A DNA stretch of 55,188 nucleotides from an uncultured Lachnospiraceae bacterium. GTDB taxonomy: Bacteria; Bacillota; Clostridia; Lachnospirales; Lachnospiraceae. A program made the translations under genes and the position numbers. The stretch is from positions 1-55,188 of the forward strand of contig CAJTXP010000025.1 of assembly GCA_910583615.1 (NCBI GenBank), read 5' to 3'. The notes under the pieces were generated by a model, which saw only the letters and a program-made list of their open reading frames with translations, did not search any database and had not been told where the DNA came from. Below are positions 9,202 to 18,108 of the stretch, piece by piece. The stretch's first letter is position 1. Each line of letters opens with the position of its first letter.

Positions 9202-10212
9202 CTATGCTCTGCGCACACTGTTTTTCATGACCACATGGCCGGATACGATCTCCAGCCCTCTGCCGGAATTGGGATTTTTAAACTGCTTCATCAGCTTCTT
9301 GATGGCCACCCGTACCATGGCTTTTGTATTCACCTCATAGGTGGTGATCTTCATGTCTGCATAGCCCGGATAGAGGAAATTGTCAAATCCCACCACCGAC
9401 ACGTCGTCCGGCACCTTCAGGCCCCGTTCGTTCAGCTTGTATACCAGCATTCCCGCCACCAGGTCGCAGTTGCAGACGAAGGCTTCCGGAAGCCTTCTGG
9501 GCAGTTCAAATTCCACGATCCCCTGGGCGTTCCGATCCTCAATCAGCCACTCCGGATGGACGTTCAACCGGTGTTGCGTCATGGCTTTCATAAAACCGCA
9601 GTAACGGTCCATGATGCTGCTGGTGGAATAGATGGAACCGATAAAGCCGATCTCCTTCATTCCCCGTTCCAGAAGCACCTCCGTCATCTGGTACATTCCG
9701 TAGAAATTGTCCGCGATCACCGCGTCCTTTGCCAGCTCATGGTCGTAAAAATCCAGGAACACCACCGGCATGGTCACCGCCTCCCGGAGCCTGCGGATGT
9801 ACTGCTTGTCGATTTCCCCGACGATGATCAGTCCCTCCACCTTGTTCTGGAGCACCATCTGAGGAAGCTCCAGATGCTGTCCCCCGTCTCCGTTCTTCAG
9901 TGTCTCGATGGTGGTATAGCACTGCTTTTCCGTGGCGGCAAGGGCCAGCTCCTGATAGAGCTTCCAGTAGTAGGTCGTGTGATTTCCCAGATACCGCTCC
10001 GCGATCAGCACGCCGATCTTCTGAAAATCCTCCGTCTGCTCCGCTTTGGGCCGGACCTTTCTGTGGTTCTCGTATCCCAGCTCATCCGCCGCCTTCTGTA
10101 TCTGCTCCCGCAGACTCTCGCTTACGCCCTTCTGCCCGGTGAGGGCGTTGTGCACCGTCACCGTACTGACCCCCACCGCATTGGCAATATCCACAAGTCT
10201 TACTTTACCCAT
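9202..10212 (-). CDS. LacI family transcriptional regulator
   Basis: A 336-residue repressor with a LacI-type DNA-binding domain (VRLVDIANAVGVSTVTVHNALTG, then VSESLREQIQKAADELGY). A periplasmic-binding-like sugar domain follows, with IGVLIAERYLG, EGLIIVGEID, MKEIGFIGSIYSTSS and VSVVGFDNFLYPGY. GGAGG overlaps two adjacent ATGs; the second (10212) has the better 5-nt spacing. It is the last gene of the Nudix/alpha-galactosidase operon, 24 nt after GH36, so it probably senses an alpha-galactoside or manno-oligosaccharide and may control the dispersed galactomannan genes (inference). Confidence 0.93.
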   Translation of the reverse strand: MGKVRLVDIANAVGVSTVTVHNALTGQKGVSESLREQIQKAADELGYENHRKVRPKAEQTEDFQKIGVLIAERYLGNHTTYYWKLYQELALAATEKQCYTTIETLKNGDGGQHLELPQMVLQNKVEGLIIVGEIDKQYIRRLREAVTMPVVFLDFYDHELAKDAVIADNFYGMYQMTEVLLERGMKEIGFIGSIYSTSSIMDRYCGFMKAMTQHRLNVHPEWLIEDRNAQGIVEFELPRRLPEAFVCNCDLVAGMLVYKLNERGLKVPDDVSVVGFDNFLYPGYADMKITTYEVNTKAMVRVAIKKLMKQFKNPNSGRGLEIVSGHVVMKNSVRRA

Positions 10213-10236
10213 CATTTCCTCCAGCAATGTTTCTCT

Positions 10237-12426
10237 TTATCCAACTCTGACAAAATGGTACAGCCGGCTTACAAAATCCCCCTGCTCCGAAGGAACCAGA
10301 TAACCGCAGTACATCAGTTCGTCGCCGCCGTAGACTTCTTCCGTCCCCTCCAGCGCATACTCCGCGTCCTCCTTCAGTCCTCTCAGGAAAATGGCCCTGC
10401 TGTGCATATTGGGTTCCGCCAGCACCTGAACGAAGGTCACCAGCGCTTCCGAGCCGTCCTTCGCCGCCACTTCCCAACAGTCGTAAGGCTTCCGGTCCGA
10501 CCAGGACGCCAGACGGTAGTAGTCCCCCCTTTGCATCAGGGGCTGATACCTGTGGTATTCTTCCACCTGCGCCGGGATCTTCGCCCGCTCCTCCTCTGCG
10601 ATCTTCGTAATGTCCAGCTCGTATCCGAAGGTGCCCGCCATGGCCACATGGGCTCTCGTGTCAAAAGGCGTATTCCTGCCCACGATGTGGTTGGGGCAGT
10701 CTCCCACATGGGCTCCCATGGTGGAAAGCGGGTAGATCAGCGCCGTTCCCTCCTGAATCCGAAGCCGCTCCATGGCGTCCACATCGTCCGAAGACCAGAT
10801 CTGGGGGCTGTAGTAGAGCATGCCCGGATCAAATCTTGCGCCGCCCCCGGAACAGTTCTCCAGCAGAAGCTCCGGGAACTCCGTCACCAGCCGCTCCTGC
10901 ATCTCATAGACTCCCAGCACATACCGGTGCATCAGCTCCCCCTGGCTCTCCCGGCCAAGGCAGGCGCTTCCGATGTCGCAGAGCTGGCGGTTCATATCCC
11001 ATTTCACATAGGCAATGGGAGCGCTGCGCAGGATATCCGCCACGCAGTTGTAGGCGTAATCTACAATCTCTTTTCTGGACAGATCCAGCACATACTGGGT
11101 CCGGCTCTGAGAAGGCGTTCTCCCTGCAATCTGGATCGCCCAGTCCGGATGCGCCCGATAGAGGTCTGAATCCGGCGAGATCATCTCCGGCTCGAACCAG
11201 ATCCCGAACTGAAGGCCGATCTCATTCACCTTCTCCACCAGATCCGGAAGCCCGGAGGTGATCTTCTCTTCGTTCACGGTCCAGTCTCCCAGAGAGCTGT
11301 CGTCAAAATTTCTTTTCCCGAACCATCCGTCATCCATGACCAGCATCTCGATACCCGCCTTCTTCGCCTCCCGGGCGATCTCCAGAAGCTTGTCGGAGTC
11401 AAAGTCAAAATACGTAGCCTCCCAGTTGTTGATGAGCACCGGGCGCTTCGCATACTGATGCGGGCTCCTTATGAGATGGCCCCGGTAAAAATCATGGAAA
11501 TTCCGGGTCATCAGGCCCAGGCCCTCCGCCGAGTAAGTCAGCACCGCCTCCGGCGCCTGAAAGCTCTCCCCGGGCCGCAGGTTCCAGCAGAACTGATCCG
11601 AATGGATGCCCATGGTCATCCGCACCTGTCCAAACTGCGTAAGCTCCGCCTGTGCCAGAAAATTGCCCGAATAGACAAAGTTCATGGCGTACACTTCTCC
11701 GGTCTCCTGAGTGGCCTCCGGCGTCACCAGCGCCAGAAACGGGTGCTCCTGGTGGCTGGACTCCCCTTTCACCGAGGACACCGTCTGCTTTCCGAAGCGG
11801 AGCCCGCCTCTTTGAATATGGCGCTCTCTCGCCCAGCTTCCCACCAGCGTCAACATCTCAAAGTCCCGGTTGTCCATGTCCAGACAGGCGCTGTACACCT
11901 TCTTCAGCTTCAGATGCTGCTCTCCGCGGTTTTCCACCCGGACGCTCCGGGTGATGATATCTGTATCTTCAAACACCGAATAAGACAGCGTCACCCGAAG
12001 CTTTAAAAGTGCATCCTCGCAGACCAGCTCCAGCGTCTCCACTTCCTCCTCAGATCCGAAGGAAGCCGGGAGGCCTGGAAAGCCCGGTTTGCCGCCAAAG
12101 ATCCGGAACTCGCAGAACAAAAGTTCGGCCCCGATGCTGCCGCTCTCACACCGGACGTCCAGACAGCTCTCCCGATAGTCCCCGACGCCTCCGGCGGGAT
12201 ACTCCGTGGGAAAGAAATCCAGAAAGGACGCCTTCTCCCGTTCGAGCACAGACGGGGTGAAGGGCCTCTCGTCCATCCGCAGCAGATAACTGTTCCCTTC
12301 GCTTTTCAGTCTCCGCCCATAATAAACGTGTCCCACGTAGCCTTCCGGCGACAGGCCGATCAGGTAAGTGGTACGTCTTGTATCCATGCGGAACAGTTGC
12401 TTTGCATCCATATATGTGATTCCCAT
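10237..12426 (-). CDS. GH36 alpha-galactosidase
   Basis: A 729-residue cytoplasmic alpha-galactosidase (no signal peptide) that removes alpha-1,6-galactosyl units from raffinose-type sugars or galactomanno-oligosaccharides. The N-terminal ~330 residues are the beta-supersandwich. The catalytic barrel follows, with NNWEATYFDFD, MLVMDDGWFGKRN and the nucleophile Asp in YVKWDMNRQL. The acid/base Asp lies in WSSDDVDAMERLRIQ. Length matches bacterial GH36 enzymes. AGGAG lies 8 nt before the ATG. It lies between a Nudix gene (57 nt upstream) and a LacI gene, and near the GH26 mannanase, which makes galactomannan breakdown products the likely substrate. Confidence 0.95.
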   Translation of the reverse strand: MGITYMDAKQLFRMDTRRTTYLIGLSPEGYVGHVYYGRRLKSEGNSYLLRMDERPFTPSVLEREKASFLDFFPTEYPAGGVGDYRESCLDVRCESGSIGAELLFCEFRIFGGKPGFPGLPASFGSEEEVETLELVCEDALLKLRVTLSYSVFEDTDIITRSVRVENRGEQHLKLKKVYSACLDMDNRDFEMLTLVGSWARERHIQRGGLRFGKQTVSSVKGESSHQEHPFLALVTPEATQETGEVYAMNFVYSGNFLAQAELTQFGQVRMTMGIHSDQFCWNLRPGESFQAPEAVLTYSAEGLGLMTRNFHDFYRGHLIRSPHQYAKRPVLINNWEATYFDFDSDKLLEIAREAKKAGIEMLVMDDGWFGKRNFDDSSLGDWTVNEEKITSGLPDLVEKVNEIGLQFGIWFEPEMISPDSDLYRAHPDWAIQIAGRTPSQSRTQYVLDLSRKEIVDYAYNCVADILRSAPIAYVKWDMNRQLCDIGSACLGRESQGELMHRYVLGVYEMQERLVTEFPELLLENCSGGGARFDPGMLYYSPQIWSSDDVDAMERLRIQEGTALIYPLSTMGAHVGDCPNHIVGRNTPFDTRAHVAMAGTFGYELDITKIAEEERAKIPAQVEEYHRYQPLMQRGDYYRLASWSDRKPYDCWEVAAKDGSEALVTFVQVLAEPNMHSRAIFLRGLKEDAEYALEGTEEVYGGDELMYCGYLVPSEQGDFVSRLYHFVRVG

Positions 12427-12482
12427 GTTTTATACTCCTTTTTTCTCTTATACTGCCGTTTTTTCCCTCTGCAGGACCTGTG

Positions 12483-13094
12483 TCATTCCAGAAAAGAAAA
12501 CGGCTTTTCCTCGTTTCCATGCACATACTGCATCATCAGATATGCGCCCCGAAGAGATACCCGCTCCTCGGAAAGGATCCTGCGCACCTCTTCCCGGTCC
12601 GCCAAGATCGTATGGATCTGCTCCGTGGCTTCGCACGCAGCGGCTCCGCCAGAAATTTCCACCATCCCAAACACCGCGCAGCTCGTCTCGTCTGTAAATC
12701 CCGGCCCCATATAGAACGGACGCCGGAAACAGGAGGAGCCTTCTGTATACTCCGTGAAGAGATACCCTGTCTCTTCCTTCATCTCCCGCACCGCCGCCTG
12801 TCCGGGCGTCTCCCCGGGGTCCACCAGGCCGGCCGGAAGCGCATACACCTCCGCATCCAGCGGATAACGGTATTCCCGGATCAGAACCAGCCGGGGTGAC
12901 GACTCTTTCGTCAGCGCATAGATGACGATCCCCTCCGGGTCCAGGCTCTTCGTATACAGCTTCAGCCTCTCCTCCGGATTTCTGGAGGCGAAATAATAGT
13001 CGAAGGAATCTCCGTTCCGGTCCAGCGCGTCAATATGGTACAGGTTCAGATGCCGATTGTTGGTCTGTTTTTTCACAGCGCCGATTTTCTTCAT
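12483..13094 (-). CDS. Nudix hydrolase (ADP-sugar pyrophosphatase type)
   Basis: A 203-residue Nudix protein. The full Nudix box is visible as GLVDPGETPGQAAVREMKEE followed by TGY, carrying the catalytic GX5EX7REUXEEXGU pattern. Flanking sequence (LVLIREYRYPLDAEVYALPA before the box, FYMGPGFTDE after it) resembles ADP-ribose or sugar-nucleotide pyrophosphatases. ATG at 13094 is preferred over the GTG at 13100, with AAAGG 7 nt upstream. It is the first gene of the alpha-galactosidase operon. A role in recycling sugar nucleotides is possible, but the substrate cannot be read from the sequence. Confidence 0.9.
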   Translation of the reverse strand: MKKIGAVKKQTNNRHLNLYHIDALDRNGDSFDYYFASRNPEERLKLYTKSLDPEGIVIYALTKESSPRLVLIREYRYPLDAEVYALPAGLVDPGETPGQAAVREMKEETGYLFTEYTEGSSCFRRPFYMGPGFTDETSCAVFGMVEISGGAAACEATEQIHTILADREEVRRILSEERVSLRGAYLMMQYVHGNEEKPFSFLE

Positions 13095-13110
13095 TTCCAC
13101 ACCTTTCTGT

Positions 13111-13168
13111 TTTAAGTAAATTTAGTTAAATTCATTTCCATTTTATGTGAAAATTAGTTAAATGTCAA
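13111..13168 (-). promoter_or_regulatory. Promoter and operator of the Nudix/alpha-galactosidase/LacI operon
   Basis: The minus strand has TTGACA (13163-13168), a 17-nt spacer and TAAAAT (13140-13145), a near-consensus promoter. Between start site and ribosome site lies the 20-bp imperfect palindrome TTTAAGTAAATTTAGTTAAA (13111-13130). It resembles the AAGTTAA motif upstream of the binding-protein and mannanase genes. The remaining ~170 nt to 13338 show no clear feature. Confidence 0.7.
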
Positions 13169-13338
13169 TTGTCTATTCAGGCGATTATTTTCCTCTTTTC
13201 CTGTGTATTCTGTACAGGGAAAAGGCCGCCGTTATAAAAAGACTGCTGCAGACCGAAGTTTCAACATCCTGCACGAATGCTGCAAACTGCATCTGCAACA
13301 GTCCTTCCAACTTAAATCCGATTCAGATCCAAGAACGG

Positions 13339-16300
13339 TCAGATTGCATCAGATCCTGAAACTTCCTCCAGTTCCTCCGATTCTTCCCGATTCCTATCCT
13401 CTGTTTCTGACATGGTATCCTCTCCTTCGGATGCCGTGTCCATCCCATCCAGTTCGAAGTCTTCCTCCTTTTTGGATGTTTCGGATTTTCCGGTTTCCTG
13501 ATCGTTTCCCGACTCTTTTTCATCACCCGTCAGTTCACTCAGCTCTTCTGACAGCTCCGGAAGAATCGCATTCTTTTCCTCCTTTGCTTCCGTCTCTGTC
13601 ACCTGCTGTTCCTCCGACGATTCTTCCTCTTGAAGAGCCTCCGCCGCTTCAGAAGACTGCTCCACAACGATATTGAGAAGCTTTATGCTGGACGCTCCAT
13701 TCATATCCGTAATCTGAATATTAATATAGTCCTCTTTTGGCGTCGCTGTCAGCGTCACTTCTTCTCCGGTTCCTGCTTTTACGTCCCAACTGCTGGCTTC
13801 CGTCTTGAACGCTCCCTGCGCCTTTGCCTCTTTATCAAACGTCAGCTTCACCGTCGTCTCCACTCCGGTTCGGAAATCCGCATTGTATTCACTGAGCTGC
13901 GTCTCAAAGCCCGCCCACGCCTCTGTGAATTCATGCAGCGCTTCCGGCTCTGGCGCACTCTCCTGCAGAACCTCAATTTTCAGAAGCCGGATACTGCTCT
14001 CACCCGCCATATCCGTGATCTGGATATTGATATAGTCCTCCTTCGGCGTTGCTGTAAACGTTATTTCTTCTCCGGTTCCGGTTTTTACATCCCAGTCGCT
14101 GGTCTCCGTTTTGAACGCTCCCTGAACATTTGCCGCCCGGTCAAACGTCAGTTTTACCGTCGTTTCTGTTCCGACCCGGAAATCCGCATTGTACGCGCTC
14201 AGCTGCGTCTCGAATCCCTGCCATGCTCCTTTGAATTCGTGCAGCATATCTCCCGGATCCACCGGCTCTCCCTTCTTTGTAATCTCAACCGTAATGTCCG
14301 TTACCTTCACGCCGGTGTTTCCGGTATTCCAGCATTCGATCTGGAACTGACCGCTGTCCGGCGTTACCGTCCACTGCGCAGTCGAACGATAATCATCGTC
14401 ACTCTGGAAACCGGATGAAGTCCAGGTTCCACCTGCATTCGTTCCAAGATTACCGTTAAAATATCCATCCGAATGCATTCTGACCGTAACCTTCACTTCA
14501 TCCCCTTCTGCATAATCAGAGGAGAAATCAACCAGCTGTACAATCTGCGTTTTATTATTCTCTGTCAATGTGTAAAGCACTGTCTCCGGTTCATCCGGTC
14601 CTGGAGTCGGTTCCGGCTCTCTCGTTGTCCTTCCAACCGTAACGGACTCTACTCTTACCTCACTTCCCGACATCTCATTAATCTTCAATGTGATCGAATC
14701 ATACTGCGGTGTCAGTTTCCATGTATAGGTTGCCGAACCATCGGATTCATAATCGTTTCCACCGTTTGCCTTACCCCACACGGATGCTCCGTTCTGGATA
14801 ATATTGCCTTCCAGATTTCCTTTAAACGCCCCGTCTGAAACAAGCTTTACGGTAACTTCTACATAGTCCGTACCCGGAACCAGATCTGTCAGGAAATTTG
14901 TAAGCTTAAGATTTCGCTCTCCTGCCTTTTTAAATACAGGCAATCCGATTTTCTCTTCCTCATCCGTCCGTTCTACGGTAATAGAATCTACCTTGACCAT
15001 CTTTCCCGACATTTCGTAGATTTTCAGTGTAAGATTACCGTACTGCGGCGTTGTAATCCAGGTATAAGTGCAGACATTGTCCTCACTTTCGAATGCATCA
15101 CCGCCGTTTGCCTTATTCCATCCCGCTCCGGCTTTTTCTATGGTATTACCTTCCAGATTTCCTTTAAAGGCTCCGTCCGAACTCAGTTTCACGATAATCT
15201 TTACTTTATCCGCCCCTGCTGCAAAATCTTTCAGGAACTTCGTCAAAGTGATAGATGTTTCTCCAAGTTCCGTAAAGTAAGGAAGCGGTGCGGACTTCAC
15301 GATCTCCACCGTCACTTTCATGACCTTGACGCTCTTTTCACCCATCATATCCGTGATCTGAAGCGCGATCGTATCTCCATCCGGCTTTCCGGTAACAACA
15401 AGCCTGTTGGAATTTTCAGCTGCCCCCAGTTTTGTCCAGGTTTCATTAACGTTGGTATTGATCTCACTGGAAGTATTCTTATTGAATTCCACTGTCACTT
15501 TGACCGTATCCCCTGCGCCGAAACCAACATTTCCGTTTATATAATCGTTCAGCCGGATGTCCCATCCATCCCATGCTTTCGTAAAGGTATGGATCGATGT
15601 GTCTCCTCTGAGCTCTTTAAAACAGTCCCTCGGTCCATAGACCACTGCAAATTTGGAAAATCTGTCCGATGCAAAGGTAATCGTTGCATCCTCATCATCC
15701 AGATCCGGCAGAAGATCTGCGCTTCCATTATGAATCCTCACCACTCCAAAATCATGCGATGCGCTGTCAACAGAGGACGGAACAGGCATCTTAAACCGAA
15801 GCGGCTGTCTGGTTTCATGAAGCGGTATGGAATTTTCCTCATTTTCATCTGCCAGAGCCAGCGAAATGTCCACACAGTCTGCCACTCCATAACCGGATCC
15901 GCTGTCTGCATATGCCTTTAACGCATCCTGCGCCTTTGTCATTTCCGCTTTACTCAGAGAAGCTGCATCTGATGTGATAATAAGCTGTCTGCCGTTCTCA
16001 ATCTGCGTATCTGTCAGTCCAACCGCCTTTGCGGCATCCTTTACGCCAAACGCCAGCAGAGCGCTTCCATCTCCCCTTTCCTGTACAGCTTCGTTATAAT
16101 TGGTCTTGCCCCTGATGTCCACACGAATGTCTCTGATGATCACATAGCTCTTCGTCCTCGGGATTTCCCCTACCTGAACACTCATATAATCATCATCCGG
16201 TTTCTCGGTTACGGAGAATTCCTTCTCCACCTGCATTTTGGCAGCGCTCCACTCTCCATTCACATGAAACGCCACACTGCCCGGCGCTTCCTTATCAAAC

Positions 16301-18108
16301 CGGACATTGACTCTCACAGTGTCACCCGGTTCATAATCAGAATTATATTTGCTGATCTCCGTCTCAAAACCCGACCAGTCGCTGACCAGTACCGCAATTG
16401 GCTCCTCCTCCAGCGGCGTATGATCCACCACGGTTTTTATTTCCGATATGCTCATCGGATTTTCCGCCGTGCTGAGCGCCAGGGATTCCATCTCTTCCGG
16501 AATCAGATAGCCCGGAAACATCCTCGCAATGCAGTCATACGAATAAACCGCCTTCTTCTCATCATTCCATACCGCTTTTACATGGCTCTGTTTCCCGTCC
16601 TTCATGGATATGTAAAGCGTCGGCACTTCTCCATGGTCTGAATGATAGGTAACAACCAGAAATACTCCTTTTCCAAGGCTTTCAATAATTTCCGCCTCTC
16701 CTTTGGGATGTTCCTGAGACCATGCCTCTCCAAGTTCGATCTTCTGTGGATATACTGTGCCGTCTGCATAAGCCACCCTTTTATAGACCGCTGCATTCGG
16801 AGATTCCCATTCTTCTTCAAATTCCACATCGTCTCCGGGATCCTCTACCGGCGTGTCTGAAAGCCACAGCTTCAGGATCCGTCCCTGGTTATAGGCTCCC
16901 AGGCTGATACTGTCCACTTTTACATCCCAGCCAAGTCCCATGGAACTGCGGAATTCATCCATGGTCATACATGCATAATGAGCCCTGTCCGGCTGATATT
17001 CCGATACCTTGTAGCTTTTACCGCTGACCCATTCGCCATCCACGCCGGCGCCCCAGCCAAGAACGCTCCAGCCGTAATTTTCTTCATTGTAACATGTATA
17101 CTTCAGACACAGATAACGGGCTCCGTTCTCGTCCAGAAGCTGCTCCAGATCCCGGCATACCCATTCTTCATTATCCGCGCCGTTTTCAAAAAGGACATCG
17201 TTTCTTGGCATCAGAGAACCTCTGTGCAGAACCAGAGATTTGATCCGTCCGCCTCCCCAGGCTCCAAGAGAAGTGAAATCCATTTCATCATTCTGAGAAA
17301 GCTTCATCATCCTCCGCAGATATTTCACTGTAAAATCCACAGACACTTCTGCTGTGGAATCTTTCTTATCCGCTCCATAACCCGGACCATTGATCCAGCT
17401 GCCATCCAGAGAACCGCCCCAGCCAAGAATTCCCCAGCCCTCCTGACCGGCGGTATTACAGTCATATACCAGCGTCAGCCAGTCTGTGTCATCACAGTAG
17501 GACAGCCAGAGATCGTCCGTCTCATACGCCTCGTCAAAGCCTCCGGAAAACAGTTTATGGTCTCCGGGCGCCGTATACCTCATACGGGCCAGCTTTGCCG
17601 CATTCTTCAGCGTGATTTCTATCTCAATGGACACAACTCCCACGGAAGTCGCCTCTTTCAAATCTGTAATCTGAAGATTCAGCCAGTCGTCATCCGGGAT
17701 GAACGTCGCCTCCAGTGTTTTCCCATCCGCCGGAAATGTGGTCCATGTCCCGTCAACATTGGATGCGATCTGACTTCCCACGCTCCGATTATAAGTAACA
17801 GTAATCTTAATCTCGTCACCCACTTCATAATCACTGTTGAACTCGGATGGCTTAAAATCATAACCTTCCCATGCAGAATAAAAGACATACATGCAGTCGT
17901 CATCCGCCGAGCCTGCAGACACAGGCTCAGACGCCTCCACACGACTTACATTGGCTACGGAGCCGGGAAGAAGATCTTCCCGCTCTGCCACGTCCAACAC
18001 CGTTGCTGCGCAGATACTGCCCGATATCAGGGATATAATCAGGCAAACCGCCATACATGCTTTCTGCTTTTCCAAAAGCCTGTGAAAAAATACTGCCAGT
18101 TTATTCAT
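13339..18108 (-). CDS. Giant secreted multi-module, probably carbohydrate-binding protein
   Basis: A 1589-residue protein with an N-terminal signal or anchor (hydrophobic ~18-36). No recognised catalytic motif is seen. It is a string of repeated beta-sandwich-like modules. Type A occurs at ~74-166, 571-666, 839-939, 1288-1390 and 1391-1491, with a conserved AW.GF/W....S.YN.D....G start and an I.LQITDM-like end. Type B occurs at ~195-297 and 310-418, with GW..LGWG and SLGA. Type E occurs at ~940-1055, 1056-1175 and 1176-1287, with a DGAFKGNLEGN core. Single modules lie at ~440-560 and 683-838. The last ~98 residues are a very acidic Glu/Ser tail without LPXTG or membrane helix. ATG at 18108 has GGAGG 8 nt upstream and overlaps the mannanase stop by 8 nt, so the two are coupled. 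A mannan-binding scaffold working with the mannanase is the best guess; the modules are not assigned to a known CBM family. Confidence 0.8.
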   Translation of the reverse strand: MNKLAVFFHRLLEKQKACMAVCLIISLISGSICAATVLDVAEREDLLPGSVANVSRVEASEPVSAGSADDDCMYVFYSAWEGYDFKPSEFNSDYEVGDEIKITVTYNRSVGSQIASNVDGTWTTFPADGKTLEATFIPDDDWLNLQITDLKEATSVGVVSIEIEITLKNAAKLARMRYTAPGDHKLFSGGFDEAYETDDLWLSYCDDTDWLTLVYDCNTAGQEGWGILGWGGSLDGSWINGPGYGADKKDSTAEVSVDFTVKYLRRMMKLSQNDEMDFTSLGAWGGGRIKSLVLHRGSLMPRNDVLFENGADNEEWVCRDLEQLLDENGARYLCLKYTCYNEENYGWSVLGWGAGVDGEWVSGKSYKVSEYQPDRAHYACMTMDEFRSSMGLGWDVKVDSISLGAYNQGRILKLWLSDTPVEDPGDDVEFEEEWESPNAAVYKRVAYADGTVYPQKIELGEAWSQEHPKGEAEIIESLGKGVFLVVTYHSDHGEVPTLYISMKDGKQSHVKAVWNDEKKAVYSYDCIARMFPGYLIPEEMESLALSTAENPMSISEIKTVVDHTPLEEEPIAVLVSDWSGFETEISKYNSDYEPGDTVRVNVRFDKEAPGSVAFHVNGEWSAAKMQVEKEFSVTEKPDDDYMSVQVGEIPRTKSYVIIRDIRVDIRGKTNYNEAVQERGDGSALLAFGVKDAAKAVGLTDTQIENGRQLIITSDAASLSKAEMTKAQDALKAYADSGSGYGVADCVDISLALADENEENSIPLHETRQPLRFKMPVPSSVDSASHDFGVVRIHNGSADLLPDLDDEDATITFASDRFSKFAVVYGPRDCFKELRGDTSIHTFTKAWDGWDIRLNDYINGNVGFGAGDTVKVTVEFNKNTSSEINTNVNETWTKLGAAENSNRLVVTGKPDGDTIALQITDMMGEKSVKVMKVTVEIVKSAPLPYFTELGETSITLTKFLKDFAAGADKVKIIVKLSSDGAFKGNLEGNTIEKAGAGWNKANGGDAFESEDNVCTYTWITTPQYGNLTLKIYEMSGKMVKVDSITVERTDEEEKIGLPVFKKAGERNLKLTNFLTDLVPGTDYVEVTVKLVSDGAFKGNLEGNIIQNGASVWGKANGGNDYESDGSATYTWKLTPQYDSITLKINEMSGSEVRVESVTVGRTTREPEPTPGPDEPETVLYTLTENNKTQIVQLVDFSSDYAEGDEVKVTVRMHSDGYFNGNLGTNAGGTWTSSGFQSDDDYRSTAQWTVTPDSGQFQIECWNTGNTGVKVTDITVEITKKGEPVDPGDMLHEFKGAWQGFETQLSAYNADFRVGTETTVKLTFDRAANVQGAFKTETSDWDVKTGTGEEITFTATPKEDYINIQITDMAGESSIRLLKIEVLQESAPEPEALHEFTEAWAGFETQLSEYNADFRTGVETTVKLTFDKEAKAQGAFKTEASSWDVKAGTGEEVTLTATPKEDYINIQITDMNGASSIKLLNIVVEQSSEAAEALQEEESSEEQQVTETEAKEEKNAILPELSEELSELTGDEKESGNDQETGKSETSKKEEDFELDGMDTASEGEDTMSETEDRNREESEELEEVSGSDAI
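13636..14247 (-). repeat. Tandem duplicated module in the giant protein
   Basis: The two C-terminal type A modules (13939-14247 and 13636-13938) are near-identical neighbours. They share GFETQLS.YNADFR, QGAFKTE, ATPKEDYINIQITDM and SSI.LL. The period is ~100 codons. This looks like a recent in-frame duplication that lengthened the protein. Confidence 0.85.

Noticed and set aside
9115..11169. Long plus-strand open frame (684 codons) opposite the LacI and GH36 genes
   Set aside because: Antisense to well-supported genes, His/Leu/Arg-rich without motifs; a shadow frame.
13636..14247. Repeated DNA that could suggest a CRISPR array
   Set aside because: The repeats are ~300-nt coding modules in frame, without short spacers; no cas genes are present.
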